Below are positions 1 through 8,685 of a stretch of 63,453 nt of DNA, piece after piece (position 1 is the first letter of the stretch; each line of letters starts with the position of its first letter). The stretch covers positions 1-63,453 of the forward strand of contig JABDGQ010000002.1 in assembly GCA_013285965.1 (NCBI GenBank). The letters are read 5' to 3'. Both the position numbers and the translations under genes were made by a program. This DNA comes from Chlamydiota bacterium. GTDB taxonomy: Bacteria > Chlamydiota > Chlamydiia > Chlamydiales > Parachlamydiaceae. The notes below the pieces were generated by a model. That model saw nothing but the letters and a program-made list of their open reading frames with translations. It was not told the DNA's origin and searched no databases.

Positions 1-1099
1 TATGGTTTTGATGCAATAAGCCATTATGGATAGAAATAAGTTCGCCACGTTTTAAAAAATCAAAAGCCCGCGCCGCTGTGGTTTGTTCTTTAAGGTGTGA
101 GCCTAGATCTCTTTTGCCGTCAGTTCCACAAAGATGATAGCGTTTACCTGCAAAAGTCTCTACCGAGCGACTAATGACGCGATAAAGTGGAATATCTGGT
201 AAGGTAGGCCATTTATTGTCTTGATGTTTCACTAGCAGATATGACATTTTTAAAGAGCTAAGATTAATTTTAGCCGACCGTTGAATTTCTTTAATGACAA
301 ATGTTTTTTCAAAATCGCGCTGCGCATAACATTGATTGTTAGCTAGTAGGGCTGGGCATTGGCCGCGCCATACACAAGGAGCTTGAACAGGAAAACCACT
401 GTTAACAAGCGTATTGCGTAATTCAAGCATGCGGCGATTAGGAGCTGCTTGCGAAGATTCAACAAATAATAAATAACCTTGCGGCGATAGTAATGAATGG
501 ACCTGTTCAATCCAATGTCGTTGCTCATTTTGCCAACCGCTGCGATGGCTTGGAAATAGTTCTTCTAAACAGTGTCCGATAATAATCAGATCAAATTTTC
601 CTTGGATGGGATAAGGAAATTTTAAAACATTGTGTTGACGTACAGTTAATGGATAGCCATGCCTTCCACAAATTTCGCCCGCCATTGTAAGTGCGCTGGC
701 GTTATGGTCTATGGCAGTTACATCGCAAGCACCATGCTTAAGTGCGGCAAAGCTAAAGGCACCTGGTCCACTGGCTAAATCAAGTACGCGACTAATTCCA
801 TTGCCACTTGTCGTGGGAATTTCGTTTAACAATGATAGTGCTTGCTGATAATGAATAACCCAAAAATATAAAAGATAAGCCCCTAAAATTTCACGATCTG
901 CCAAATAATCGGTGCCGACAAGAGAAGTGCCACTCTCTAAGCCATCTAAAAGATTTTGCACAGCCATCACTACACTGCGAAACTCACGCGTTTGTAAAAT
1001 ATCAGATGGTCCTGCCAACTTATGAAAACGACGCCATACACCAATTAATAGTGGCATAAGGGTATCCATATCGGCCTGTATTGTTTTTTTACTTTTCAT
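1..1099 (-). CDS. Rsm22-like SAM-dependent methyltransferase (partial, runs off the left edge)
   Basis: The minus-strand frame stays open from an ATG at 1099-1097 to the window edge, so the C-terminus is missing. Around residue 103 there is a SAM-binding motif I (VLDLASGPGAFSF), followed by an acidic motif and a FDLIIIGHCLEELF stretch. Near residue 243 lies a Cys cluster (CVWRGQCPAL, then NNQCYAQRDF), then an ISYLLVKH-like segment. This order of a Rossmann methyltransferase followed by a CPAL-type Cys cluster resembles the Rsm22 family, associated with small ribosomal subunit assembly. The start overlaps the stop of the upstream pseudouridine synthase gene (TAATG), so the two are translationally coupled and probably both act on rRNA. 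The exact substrate is not determinable. Confidence 0.7.
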   Translation of the reverse strand, partial: MKSKKTIQADMDTLMPLLIGVWRRFHKLAGPSDILQTREFRSVVMAVQNLLDGLESGTSLVGTDYLADREILGAYLLYFWVIHYQQALSLLNEIPTTSGNGISRVLDLASGPGAFSFAALKHGACDVTAIDHNASALTMAGEICGRHGYPLTVRQHNVLKFPYPIQGKFDLIIIGHCLEELFPSHRSGWQNEQRHWIEQVHSLLSPQGYLLFVESSQAAPNRRMLELRNTLVNSGFPVQAPCVWRGQCPALLANNQCYAQRDFEKTFVIKEIQRSAKINLSSLKMSYLLVKHQDNKWPTLPDIPLYRVISRSVETFAGKRYHLCGTDGKRDLGSHLKEQTTAARAFDFLKRGELISIHNGLLHQNH

Positions 1100-1806
1100 T
1101 AGATTTCAGAGAAAATGAGTTTTTTGTCTTTTTCCGTGAGTGGGCGCCAACCACCAACTGGTAAAGAGCCAAGTAATAAATTTCCTAGACGAATGCGCGT
1201 TAATTCTTTGACCTTTAGGCCAGCCGCATTCAATAATACACGCACTTCATGTTTTTTACCCTCGCCAATCACAATTTTCATAGTGGCGCGGCGTACTTTT
1301 TGCACTTGTAAAGGTTTAACAAACGCCCCTTCAACAAGTGTGCCGTGCGAAATGGCAACAAGATGATCATGGGTCACTTCTTGATCAGTTTTTACCAAAT
1401 ATTCTTTTGAAATATTAGCAGAAGGGTGAATAACTTTTTGCGCAAAATAACCGTCATTAGTTACGATCAACAGTCCTTGCGTTTCTTTATCGAGACGACC
1501 GACAGTAAACAATCGTTTGTTTTCATCTTTAAGTAGTTCCAGTACCGGCTTACTACTACTATTTCCCCGGGTAGAACAAACATAACCTGTCGGCTTGTTC
1601 AGCAAATAATAAACCTTATCTTCAATATCACCGATGAGTTGATCGTGTACGCTGATCTGGTCGATTTTTAAATCCACTTGTGTTTGTGGAAGTGTGGTGA
1701 TTTTTCCGTTGACCTTGACCAGCCCCTGAAAAATAAGCTCCTCACAGGCTCGTCGCGATGCGACACCACAATTAGCTAGTACTTTACTTAAACGTTGTTT
1801 GCTCAC
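1099..1806 (-). CDS. rluB: RsuA/RluB-family rRNA pseudouridine synthase
   Basis: An N-terminal S4 RNA-binding domain (RLSKVLANCGVASRRACEEL) is followed by the pseudouridine synthase core. The core has the family motif GRLDKETQGLLIVTNDG, whose Asp is the catalytic residue that isomerises uridine in rRNA. I chose the GTG at 1806 because family members begin a few residues before RLSKVLA; an upstream in-frame TTG at 1866 would add 20 residues unlike the family. No strong ribosome binding site is seen for either start. The gene is followed with a 1-base overlap by an Rsm22-like methyltransferase. RluB (23S rRNA) is preferred over RsuA (16S) only by general resemblance. Confidence 0.88.
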   Translation of the reverse strand: MSKQRLSKVLANCGVASRRACEELIFQGLVKVNGKITTLPQTQVDLKIDQISVHDQLIGDIEDKVYYLLNKPTGYVCSTRGNSSSKPVLELLKDENKRLFTVGRLDKETQGLLIVTNDGYFAQKVIHPSANISKEYLVKTDQEVTHDHLVAISHGTLVEGAFVKPLQVQKVRRATMKIVIGEGKKHEVRVLLNAAGLKVKELTRIRLGNLLLGSLPVGGWRPLTEKDKKLIFSEI

Positions 1807-2000
1807 AAAAATTCCAAAATAATAACTACTTACATATAGGCGATATAAAAAATTGTACTTATTCAACTAAAGAAGGTTTAGAAAGAACTCTATTCTAGTG
1901 CTTTAAAAATATATTAAGCAACAAAATTCGAAAGACTAATATTGAGTGTGGCATAAAAAGAGAAGTTGTGTAAAATTCAATTGCACATAATTTTTTTAAA

Positions 2001-2164
2001 TAGACTTCTTTCGAAACTGGCTTTTTTTGGAAAAATTGATGTTTTTTGAGCAGATTTGATTCCAAATTTTAAGAGAATATTGGCAATTAGGCCCGAAAAA
2101 TTTGGGATTAAAGATGCCAAAAAAGACAATTTTAACAAATAAATGTAATTTCGAAAGAAGTCTA
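2001..2164. mobile_element. 164-bp MITE with 16-bp perfect terminal inverted repeats (copy A)
   Basis: The element begins TAGACTTCTTTCGAAA at 2001-2016 and ends with its exact reverse complement at 2149-2164. It has no coding capacity. Its right half is nearly identical to the element at 50265-50406 and to the fragment at 47983-48032. The outermost TA at both ends could be part of the element or a TA target duplication, as made by IS630/Tc1-mariner-type transposases. The transposase family is not identifiable from this window. Confidence 0.85.
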
Positions 2165-2203
2165 ATCGCAAAACCTAAATTTTTTAATTACATAAGGTGT
2201 CAC

Positions 2204-2563
2204 ATGGTCAGTTTTCCTAACTTAAATGAGAGTCTAAATTGCTTTACAGAAGATTTGAATTATTTGTGTAACTATGCCTTTGGCATTAGTAAGGAAGATT
2301 TAAAGACAACTTTAACGAGAGGAATACGTGTTGTGGCCACTACAGGCGTGGTATTTACCGTATTGCAGCTTGCATCAGAAATATTTTCAAAACAATATGG
2401 TTTTTTTCAATTACTCTTTGCTGCTGCCAAAGGTTTATGTTTTCATGATTGGGTTGTTATTTCTAATAATATTTTGAATGCAAAGGGAGGAGAGTCGGGA
2501 GGAAATGCTACCGCTATAACTGCTAATACTGTCTTAGAGCCTATGTGGAGCAATTTTTTTTAA
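2204..2563 (+). CDS. Small hypothetical membrane-associated protein (paralogue of the protein at 32830-33414)
   Basis: This 119-residue protein starts at ATG 2204, preceded by AAGGTG. A longer in-frame start at 2102 lies inside the MITE and is rejected. Residues about 45-68 are hydrophobic (GIRVVATTGVVFTVLQLASEI), followed by a second hydrophobic stretch and the motif FHDWVVISNN. The arrangement of hydrophobic helix, second helix and F-x-D-x-x-V-x-S-N-N matches the longer protein at 32830-33414. I recognise no named family. A T3SS-dependent or membrane-inserted role is possible but unproven. Confidence 0.55.
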   Translation: MVSFPNLNESLNCFTEDLNYLCNYAFGISKEDLKTTLTRGIRVVATTGVVFTVLQLASEIFSKQYGFFQLLFAAAKGLCFHDWVVISNNILNAKGGESGGNATAITANTVLEPMWSNFF

Positions 2564-2594
2564 AAGCGCTCCTTCAAATTATGGGTAACATGAG

Positions 2595-3023
2595 TTAATA
2601 ATTCCTATCATTTGGCCCTTCCAAGGAGTGTGTGGATAACAGTGTCACACTATTAACACATTCAGCAATGCAGTATTGTTGATGTTCAGTTTCTAATATG
2701 TAGATAGTGGTGCGTGGCGAAAGCTGCCTGCTCTCTACAATTTTTATAGTACTATTAGCATTTAATTGTGTAATGCGAGTTTTCATCATGCGCTTAAGTG
2801 CCCAAGCGGCGATAACCATAAATCCAATCAACAGTGTTAAAATAAATAACATATGGAAAAATTTGGTTTGAAAGTCTTCAGTATGTTCAAGGGGAATTTC
2901 TTGTAAATGTGTTAAAAAATGGTCGCTTTCATCATTTACCATTTCACTTTGAAGAGAGAATAGTGGGCACAGTAAGTATAGACAAAATACCAGAGCGCTA
3001 AACAATTTATTTTTAATAATCAT
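2595..3023 (-). CDS. fliO: FliO-like single-pass membrane protein
   Basis: This 142-residue protein starts at ATG 3023 behind AGGA. It has an N-terminal signal or anchor (residues 1-24), a transmembrane helix at about 57-78 (FILTLLIGFMVIAAWALKRM) and a cytosolic segment. That segment reads STIKIVESRQLSPRTTIYILE, then a Q-YCIAE strand and VTLL, and matches the pattern of FliO, the small accessory protein for FliP assembly in flagellar export gates. No other flagellar or T3SS export gene is nearby. A role in the chlamydial non-flagellar T3SS gate is an inference. It is isolated between a small unknown gene and IS remnants. Confidence 0.6.
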   Translation of the reverse strand: MIIKNKLFSALVFCLYLLCPLFSLQSEMVNDESDHFLTHLQEIPLEHTEDFQTKFFHMLFILTLLIGFMVIAAWALKRMMKTRITQLNANSTIKIVESRQLSPRTTIYILETEHQQYCIAECVNSVTLLSTHSLEGPNDRNY

Positions 3024-3040
3024 AATTAAATCCTAATATT

Positions 3041-3731
3041 AGAACCTATTCAGAATCTTTTTTTGATGTATCATCTCTCTTGAAATTCTTCTTATATAAA
3101 AAATAAATTTCAAAAATAAAAACTACCACAGAGCCCCCATAGCGCACAGAGAGGGGTTATGTCTGCCTTCTACCAAACGTTTTACATTCAAATTGATAAG
3201 TAATCTTCTAGCGCAAGTTTAAATAAGAAGAATCAGTTTCACGTCCATCTATCTCTTCTGATACATTAAGATTGGCTGAATAATTCATACCCCCCTCTAT
3301 GGGCTCTGGGGGCTCTGTGGTAGTTTATAATTTTCATAAGCAGAACAGCAAAAACAATGATAACCATGTGCAGGCTGGTATTAAGTTTTCTTTCGCAATT
3401 TTTCCATAACCTACGGCACTTCTCCAAAGGAACGTTCTACAACCCATCTTTTAGAACCTGTTCAGAATGTATAAAAAAATAAATTCCAAAAACAAAAACT
3501 ACCACAGAGCCCCCAGAGCCCACAGAGAGGGGTTATGTCTTCATTAGACGAATGCCTTCTAACAAACGTTTTACATTCAAATTAATAAGCAATCTTCTAG
3601 CGCAAGTTTAAATAAGAAGAATCAGTTTCACGTCCATCTATCTCTTCTGATTCATTAAGATTGGCTGAATAATTCATACCCCCTCTATGGGCTCTGTGTT
3701 AATTTATAATTTTTTCATAACCAGAACAGCA
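3041..3731 (-). mobile_element. Two tandem decayed copies of an IS5-derived element carrying a GxxExxY tail
   Basis: IS ends AGAACCTATTCAGAAT (3041) and AGAACCTGTTCAGAAT (3453) lie in the same orientation. Each is followed by a 200-230 bp segment bounded by imperfect inverted repeats (ACTACCACAGAGCCC on the left, GGGCTCTGTGGTAGT on the right; 3121-3325 and 3497-3703). Between 3335 and 3450, read on the minus strand, is the C-terminus of an IS5-family transposase (RWVVERSFGEVP-like, then a KLNTSLHMVII segment). The second copy is truncated near 3731. The small GxxExxY-tail reading frame is broken in both copies by the same short deletion. This block holds everything visible between the FliO-like and SulP genes. 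Confidence 0.75.
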
Positions 3732-3795
3732 AATTATTCGTAAGGTGAGTAACTCAAATTAATATCTTGCTTTTGACATTTTAAAGCAAAGTTTT

Positions 3796-5088
3796 TTAAC
3801 CTACGATATTGTGTGCGTTATTTTTTTTCAACGTTAAAACAGCTGATAGAAGCACGCCCACAAGTATGGCTACTGTTAAATTGATTATGAGTGTTAAAAT
3901 AAATGTGGCAACTAAAATAGTGGTATCGCCGCTATTGCTGCTAAGTATAGCTCTAAAATGAGACATCTCACTCATATTCCAAGCAACAAACACTAACACA
4001 GCCGATAAAGAGGCTAATGGCACTTTTGTAATAATATCGCCAAGAAACATTATGACAAATAAAACTGTTAAAGCATGTATTATCCCGGCTAGTGGCGTTT
4101 TGGCTCCCATTTTAATGTTAGCAACAGTGCGTGCTACTGCACCAGTGGCAGGAATGCCGCCAAATATGACGGCACCCATATTTGCAAATCCTTGTGCTAC
4201 TAACTCTATGTTTGAATGATGGCGATAGCCTGTTATGCCATCAGCTACCGAAGCCGATAAAAGTGCTTCAAGGCCACCAAGCAAGGCAATGGTAATAGCA
4301 GTGGGTAATAATATTAATAATTTATCAAAAGTAAAATGTGGTAAGCTTGGTTGTGGTAATGTTCCTGCTATACTGCCAAACTTACTGCCAATTGTCTCTA
4401 AAGGCCAATCTAAAAAATGTACTAAAAATGCCGTTAGGCCTACAGCTATGATGCTGCTAGGAGAGCGTGGATGAAAATAATGTAAAATAACAATGATTAT
4501 TAAAGTGCTGATAGCAACAATAATAGCGCAACTATTACAGCTATCGATATTATTAATATAAGTATGCCATTTTGCTATGAAATTGGCAGGCACTTGTGGT
4601 ATTGACAAACCCAACAAATCTTTGATTTGTCCTGAGAAAATGAGTAGTGCAATAGCACTAGAAAAACCAATGATCACGGGGAACGGAATAAAGCGCAATA
4701 TCAGCCCCCAGCGCATAAAACCCATTGCCATGATTAAAATACCAGCCATAAAAGTGGCACAGGCAAGGCCATCGTAACCATGATTTTGTACGGCTTGCTG
4801 TACAATTACCATAAAGGCGCCAGTTGGCCCGCCGATTTGTACCCGACTTCCACCACACAGTGAAATTAAAAAACCAGCAATAATAGCTGTGACTATCCCC
4901 CGTTCTGGCAAGACCCCTGCGCCAATAGCATAAGCGATGGCTAATGGTAAAGTAATCGCGCCAACAGACACGCCAGCTATTAAATCACCCCAAAGAGTAG
5001 CTTTATTGTAGCCTTCCTGCAAACAAATCCAGCTTTTGGGTTTGTATTCTTGCAAATATTTGTGCAGGTTGCTCCAAAAAACTATCAT
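3796..5088 (-). CDS. SulP/SLC26-family anion transporter lacking the STAS domain
   Basis: This 430-residue polytopic membrane protein has the SulP signature (DLIAGVSVGAITLPLAIAYA near residue 35, then GGSRVQIGGPTGAFMVIV) and a later GGIPATGAVARTVANIKMGAKTPLAG block. These define the transport domain of SulP proteins, which move sulfate, bicarbonate or similar anions. Typical bacterial members continue with a cytosolic STAS domain of about 100-120 residues. This one stops at LKKNNAHNIVG right after the last membrane segment. The 3' end lies about 65 bp from IS5-derived remnants, so loss of STAS through an insertion or deletion is plausible. The start is ATG 5088. The substrate cannot be inferred. 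Confidence 0.9.
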   Translation of the reverse strand: MIVFWSNLHKYLQEYKPKSWICLQEGYNKATLWGDLIAGVSVGAITLPLAIAYAIGAGVLPERGIVTAIIAGFLISLCGGSRVQIGGPTGAFMVIVQQAVQNHGYDGLACATFMAGILIMAMGFMRWGLILRFIPFPVIIGFSSAIALLIFSGQIKDLLGLSIPQVPANFIAKWHTYINNIDSCNSCAIIVAISTLIIIVILHYFHPRSPSSIIAVGLTAFLVHFLDWPLETIGSKFGSIAGTLPQPSLPHFTFDKLLILLPTAITIALLGGLEALLSASVADGITGYRHHSNIELVAQGFANMGAVIFGGIPATGAVARTVANIKMGAKTPLAGIIHALTVLFVIMFLGDIITKVPLASLSAVLVFVAWNMSEMSHFRAILSSNSGDTTILVATFILTLIINLTVAILVGVLLSAVLTLKKNNAHNIVG

Positions 5089-5104
5089 AGTATAGAAAGT
5101 AGTT

Positions 5105-5836
5105 TTATTTTATTTCATAAGTGATTGAAACATCGGCGGTCACCTCCACTTCTCCTGAAGCAATTGCTTGTGCACTATTACCGTTATCAGCCCCCTTAAA
5201 TGAATATAGAGCCAAGCGTGGTTGATATGAAGGAGATGGTTTTTCTAACACTATATCAACGATTCTAAGCAAATCTACATGTGCCCCCTGTGCTAATTTT
5301 TGAGCATCTTCCAAGGCATATTGTGTGGCAAGGCCGATTGCCTCTGAATAATGCTCACGCTGATTTTTTAATTGAAATGATATATTTTGAATACTGTTTA
5401 CACCAAATTGACTGACAGTGTCAATAATGGGGCCGGCTAGAGTTATTTGCTCTGTTTTAATCGCTACTTGATTTGAAACTTCGTAGCCATTGATAGTAGC
5501 TATCCAGTCTGGAGATGGATTTTTAGGTGGGGTGCTGTAGATTGGATTTATGGAAAAGCGACTAGTTTGATATTCCGCCGAAGTTAGACCTAATTCTTGT
5601 AATGCTTTCAATACATTTTCCATTTTTTGACTATTGTTTTTCAGAGCATCGTTGGCAGTTTTGGCCTGTGAAATAACTCCAACGGTCAGTTGTAACTCAT
5701 CAGCAGGTTTACGTACTACAGCATGCCCTTGGATAGTCATGGTAGCAAAATCGTATTCTTTAGCTGCTAATGTTTTCTCATAAAAGAAACATAAACAAAA
5801 CATTATCAATGTTATTTTGGAAAAACGTAGAAACAT
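5105..5836 (-). CDS. SIMPL-domain (DUF541) secreted protein
   Basis: ATG 5836 lies behind a strong ribosome binding site (AAGGAGAT) and opens a clean signal peptide (MFLRFSKITLIMFCLCFFY, cleavage near TLAA). An upstream in-frame GTG at 5872 is rejected. The mature part matches the SIMPL/DUF541 pattern: an early strand with GHAVVRKPADELQLTVGV, a helix rich in Asn/Lys (DALKNNSQKMENVLKAL), a GYEVSNQVAIKT strand and a C-terminal EVEVTADVSITYEI strand. SIMPL proteins are periplasmic or outer-membrane associated and of poorly defined function (BP26/OMP28-like). It lies 16 bp upstream of the SulP gene on the same strand and is probably co-transcribed. Confidence 0.85.
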   Translation of the reverse strand: MFLRFSKITLIMFCLCFFYEKTLAAKEYDFATMTIQGHAVVRKPADELQLTVGVISQAKTANDALKNNSQKMENVLKALQELGLTSAEYQTSRFSINPIYSTPPKNPSPDWIATINGYEVSNQVAIKTEQITLAGPIIDTVSQFGVNSIQNISFQLKNQREHYSEAIGLATQYALEDAQKLAQGAHVDLLRIVDIVLEKPSPSYQPRLALYSFKGADNGNSAQAIASGEVEVTADVSITYEIK

Positions 5837-5879
5837 TATTATCTCCTTGATCATTGTTGTGGCAACTAGCACAAGTTAT

Positions 5880-6036
5880 TAGACTTCTCTAGAAATTGCA
5901 GTTTCACATGTTGGCGCATTGCCTTTTTTTTTGCTACCCAAAAGCCTAATTAACAAGTAATATAGCAGCCTTGCAAAATATAGATAAAACAATCATAATC
6001 GCAATGTTTAAATTTAATTAATAGACTTCTTTGTAA
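5880..6036. repeat. Two solo MITE-end sequences in one intergenic region
   Basis: TAGACTTCTCTAGAAA at 5880 and TAGACTTCTTTGTAAA at 6022 are degenerate copies of the 16-bp terminal repeat of the MITE at 2001-2164. They are in the same orientation, so they do not delimit one element. The rest of the gap between 5837 and 6083 is AT-rich, with no other feature recognised. Confidence 0.6.
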
Positions 6037-6083
6037 ACTAGCTTTTCTGAAAAAAAACAATAGGAAGATTAATAGTAAAATAC

Positions 6084-6485
6084 ATGTACGAACCTTCTAA
6101 TAACGACAAACAATTACATGGCATCATAGGTATTAATCAATTACGTCTAAGCGGTATTATTGGTATATTGCCTTTTGAGAGGCATATAGAACAAGATGTG
6201 CTCATTGATATTAAATTAAAAAAAGATTTAAAATCTTGCTTGCATACAGGTAATTTAGATGAAAGTATTGATTATGTAATACTTGCAGAATTATGTAGAT
6301 GCATAATGCAAGAACAGAAATGTCTTTTATTAGAAACTTTAGCTACGCAGATTCTTATGACCAGTATGGAGCGCTTTAATGCTTTATGGGGATGGATTCG
6401 GGTTAGTAAACCTGCTGCTCTACCTAATGCACAGGCCGCTTACGTAGAATTTGAACAGCAATGTTTGATATCATGTGGACATTAG
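6084..6485 (+). CDS. folB: Dihydroneopterin aldolase/epimerase-like protein
   Basis: This 133-residue protein fits the tunnelling-fold FolB/FolX family. Its early strand is INQLRLSGIIGILPFERHIEQDVLIDI, where the family has a G-x-x-x-x-ER-x-x-x-Q-x-x-x-x-D pattern. It continues with DESIDYVILAELCRCIM and a C-terminal RVSKPAALPNAQAAYVE, corresponding to the family K-P-x-A motif. FolB cleaves 7,8-dihydroneopterin in folate synthesis; FolX only epimerises. The two are not separable by eye. The coding region overlaps the next gene (a short-chain reductase) by 25 bases, so the pair is coupled. Together they suggest a pterin branch, with FolD at 26202 as a second folate enzyme. Confidence 0.78.
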   Translation: MYEPSNNDKQLHGIIGINQLRLSGIIGILPFERHIEQDVLIDIKLKKDLKSCLHTGNLDESIDYVILAELCRCIMQEQKCLLLETLATQILMTSMERFNALWGWIRVSKPAALPNAQAAYVEFEQQCLISCGH

Positions 6486-7186
6486 TAACAGGTGCTTCCA
6501 AAGGGCTAGGAGCTGCTCTTTGTATAGCGTTAGCACAGAAAGGACATAATATTGTTGTCCATTATCACAGCCGCGCGCAATTGGCCCAAGAGGTGGTGGC
6601 TCAGTGCCGCTCTTATGGTGTGCAAGCAAATGCTCTTTGTGGTGATTTTAGTTCAGCACAAGGAGTAACTGATTTTGCGGCTCACTATTTAAATCAATTT
6701 CCACAGACTAATGTCTTGATTAATAATATAGGCGTTTATCTTACGCACCCTGCTACCAATACAACGATTGAACAGTGGCAAAGCTTAATGCAGCTAAATT
6801 TAACGACTCCGTTTATTTTGTCCACTTATTTTGCACAGTGTCTCAAAGAAAAAAACGGGCAGATTGTCAACATTGGGGTGTCTGGTTTACACCGGCAAGT
6901 TGCGCAAAGCTATGCCGCCATTTATTTTTTAACTAAGCAAAGTTTATGGCATTTGACTTTGAGCTTAGCACGTGAATGGGCTCATGAAGGCGTACGTGTT
7001 AATATGGTTTCACCAGGACAATTAGACATATCCACTGACCTACCCAATGATATTTCGGTCTTGCCTATGCAACGGGCAGCTACTTGTGCAGAAATTTGTA
7101 GAGCCGTTTTATTTTTAGTAGATCCGCATAGCGCCTATATTACTGGTCAAAATATTGAAGTGGCAGGAGGGCTAGGTTTGAAATGA
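6461..7186 (+). CDS. Short-chain dehydrogenase/reductase, pteridine-reductase (FolM)-like by context
   Basis: This is a classical SDR: TGASKGLG cofactor loop at the N-terminus, NNIG at about residue 90, catalytic YFLTK (Y-x3-K) with an upstream Ser in IGVSGLHRQ, and a C-terminal YITGQNIEVAGG strand. An alternative start 12 bases downstream (ATG 6473, giving MWTLVTGASKG) fits family alignments slightly better; neither start has a clear ribosome binding site. Overlap with the FolB/FolX-like gene suggests a pterin substrate, as for FolM dihydromonapterin reductase. That is inference from context, since SDRs with fatty-acid (FabG-like) roles share the same motifs. Confidence 0.85.
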   Translation: MFDIMWTLVTGASKGLGAALCIALAQKGHNIVVHYHSRAQLAQEVVAQCRSYGVQANALCGDFSSAQGVTDFAAHYLNQFPQTNVLINNIGVYLTHPATNTTIEQWQSLMQLNLTTPFILSTYFAQCLKEKNGQIVNIGVSGLHRQVAQSYAAIYFLTKQSLWHLTLSLAREWAHEGVRVNMVSPGQLDISTDLPNDISVLPMQRAATCAEICRAVLFLVDPHSAYITGQNIEVAGGLGLK

Positions 7187-8661
7187 AATCAGAAATGAAG
7201 ACAGATGAATTGACAAAAACACTTAACGAGTGGGCGCTTGCAGCCGGACGCTCTATGCTAAGTACGCACACTGGTTTTATACACTACAACTATGAGAATG
7301 CATTTAATTTGCATTCAGCAAGTGCTCTCTGGCACACTATACCACTATATGAAAATATGTGCTTTGTTTTGGCCCTTTTTCGCTCGCGCCTCCTTGAAAA
7401 CATGCAAAAAGCTAAAGATTTACTCATTCGTTTATTAGCATTTAGAAACTTAGAAACTGGAAATTTCCCCATATATTTGCATCATTACCCCCACTGCCAT
7501 GATCAAGCAGTCGGTATACGACTGTTAGCACCTTTATTTTGGATTCAAAAATATTTTGGTCATATTCTGGGGGAAGAGTTAAAAGAAAAAATGGTGCAGG
7601 CCATTGAGCGGATATTGCATTATAGTTTGACACTTCAGGGGCAACGTCCTCTTTCTTACAGCTTATCTGTGCGCCTTGCTGCCGCTGTACAGGCTTTTGG
7701 AAAATTATGGAACAATTCAGAGTGGATTCTCTCTGGGCAACATGCTTTAGATTTATTTGCTCAATCACCTATCGATGGTTGGTATACTACTGAGCAGCTT
7801 AGTGAAATATTGATCGGACTACAAATGATTTATGAAAACTTAACTGATAGTCCATGGAATAATTTGTGGCAGTACATGCAACAATCTTGGCATTATCAAA
7901 GTTGTTGCTATGCCGGTCCACGCATTAAAGAGTGGCAAATTGATGGTGAAGCCAAGCCTAATTTATACGATTTGTATGCGGGCTATTTTGCTAAACAATT
8001 TTCAGCACGTGCTGCTTCTAGCGCTCCTTTTCATTTACAAGCAGCTCTAATTCAAAGTTCGAATGCAATTTGGCAAAATTTAGAGCAGCGATTTATCTTA
8101 GAAGGTAGGCATAATACTAATCGATGGAAAATTAACAATAAACCCTCTTACGCCTATACATGGCTTGAAAAAAAACTTGATAAAGCTTCTTTGCATGATC
8201 AAGTACGAACAAATTTTGCTTTGATTTGGGGAGCAGCTAGTCGCATGCATTCATTTATTTGCCAAGAGCGCCTAAGTCAAAAAGTAGCTGTTGTTGAGAT
8301 AGAGGGGGGGGTGGAGCTTTTATTTCATTTCAATGCTTTGCAAGAGATAGCAGGACAGCGTGCGATTGAATGTTTTACCGATTTTGATCCTGCCATGGAA
8401 TTAACGATAGATGATGCCAAAGGGATAGTGTTTGAACAAGGTCAAACAGTCAGGATTAAATCAGTTCAGCAACAAGTCTCATTTTCTTTTAGTGTAGTGC
8501 AAGGATCTGGTCATTTTATTGGTCATATTATGCGTAGTCATCGCCATGCCCAGTGTGGTGATAAGTTAGAAAAACAATTGCAATCATCGGATTGGACTCT
8601 ATTTTTGCGCTCCATACGCCTATCTGAAGAGTGTGTTGTAAGTTTGCGGATCTATTTTTGA
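7183..8661 (+). CDS. Conserved hypothetical protein, possible (alpha/alpha) toroid plus beta-sandwich
   Basis: This 492-residue protein overlaps the SDR stop by 4 bases (ATGA). Residues 1-340 are predominantly helical, with Trp/His/Tyr-rich turns (ETGNFPIYLHHYPHCHDQAVG, IDGWYTTEQL, WQIDGEAKPNLYDLY). Residues 350-492 look like beta strands (VAVVEIEGGVELLFHF, VRIKSVQQQVSFSFSV). This architecture recalls toroid-type glycan-processing or heparinase-like proteins, but no diagnostic catalytic motif was identified. There is no signal peptide, so it is probably cytosolic. It is co-transcribed with the folate-type genes upstream and mutM downstream. No function is assigned. Confidence 0.75.
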   Translation: MKSEMKTDELTKTLNEWALAAGRSMLSTHTGFIHYNYENAFNLHSASALWHTIPLYENMCFVLALFRSRLLENMQKAKDLLIRLLAFRNLETGNFPIYLHHYPHCHDQAVGIRLLAPLFWIQKYFGHILGEELKEKMVQAIERILHYSLTLQGQRPLSYSLSVRLAAAVQAFGKLWNNSEWILSGQHALDLFAQSPIDGWYTTEQLSEILIGLQMIYENLTDSPWNNLWQYMQQSWHYQSCCYAGPRIKEWQIDGEAKPNLYDLYAGYFAKQFSARAASSAPFHLQAALIQSSNAIWQNLEQRFILEGRHNTNRWKINNKPSYAYTWLEKKLDKASLHDQVRTNFALIWGAASRMHSFICQERLSQKVAVVEIEGGVELLFHFNALQEIAGQRAIECFTDFDPAMELTIDDAKGIVFEQGQTVRIKSVQQQVSFSFSVVQGSGHFIGHIMRSHRHAQCGDKLEKQLQSSDWTLFLRSIRLSEECVVSLRIYF

Positions 8662-8685
8662 CACAAATTGTATTTAGGAGAAAAA

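Noticed and set aside
1807-1866. TTG start that would extend the RluB-like protein by 20 residues
   Set aside because: The extra residues do not fit the family, which begins just before the S4 domain; the GTG at 1806 fits better.
1977-2171. 64-codon frame covering the MITE on the minus strand
   Set aside because: It spans the element from end to end including both terminal repeats, has no protein-like composition and no ribosome binding site.
7442-7768. 108-codon frame opposite the 7183-8661 gene
   Set aside because: It is an antisense shadow inside an operon gene with coupled start and stop signals; no ribosome binding site.
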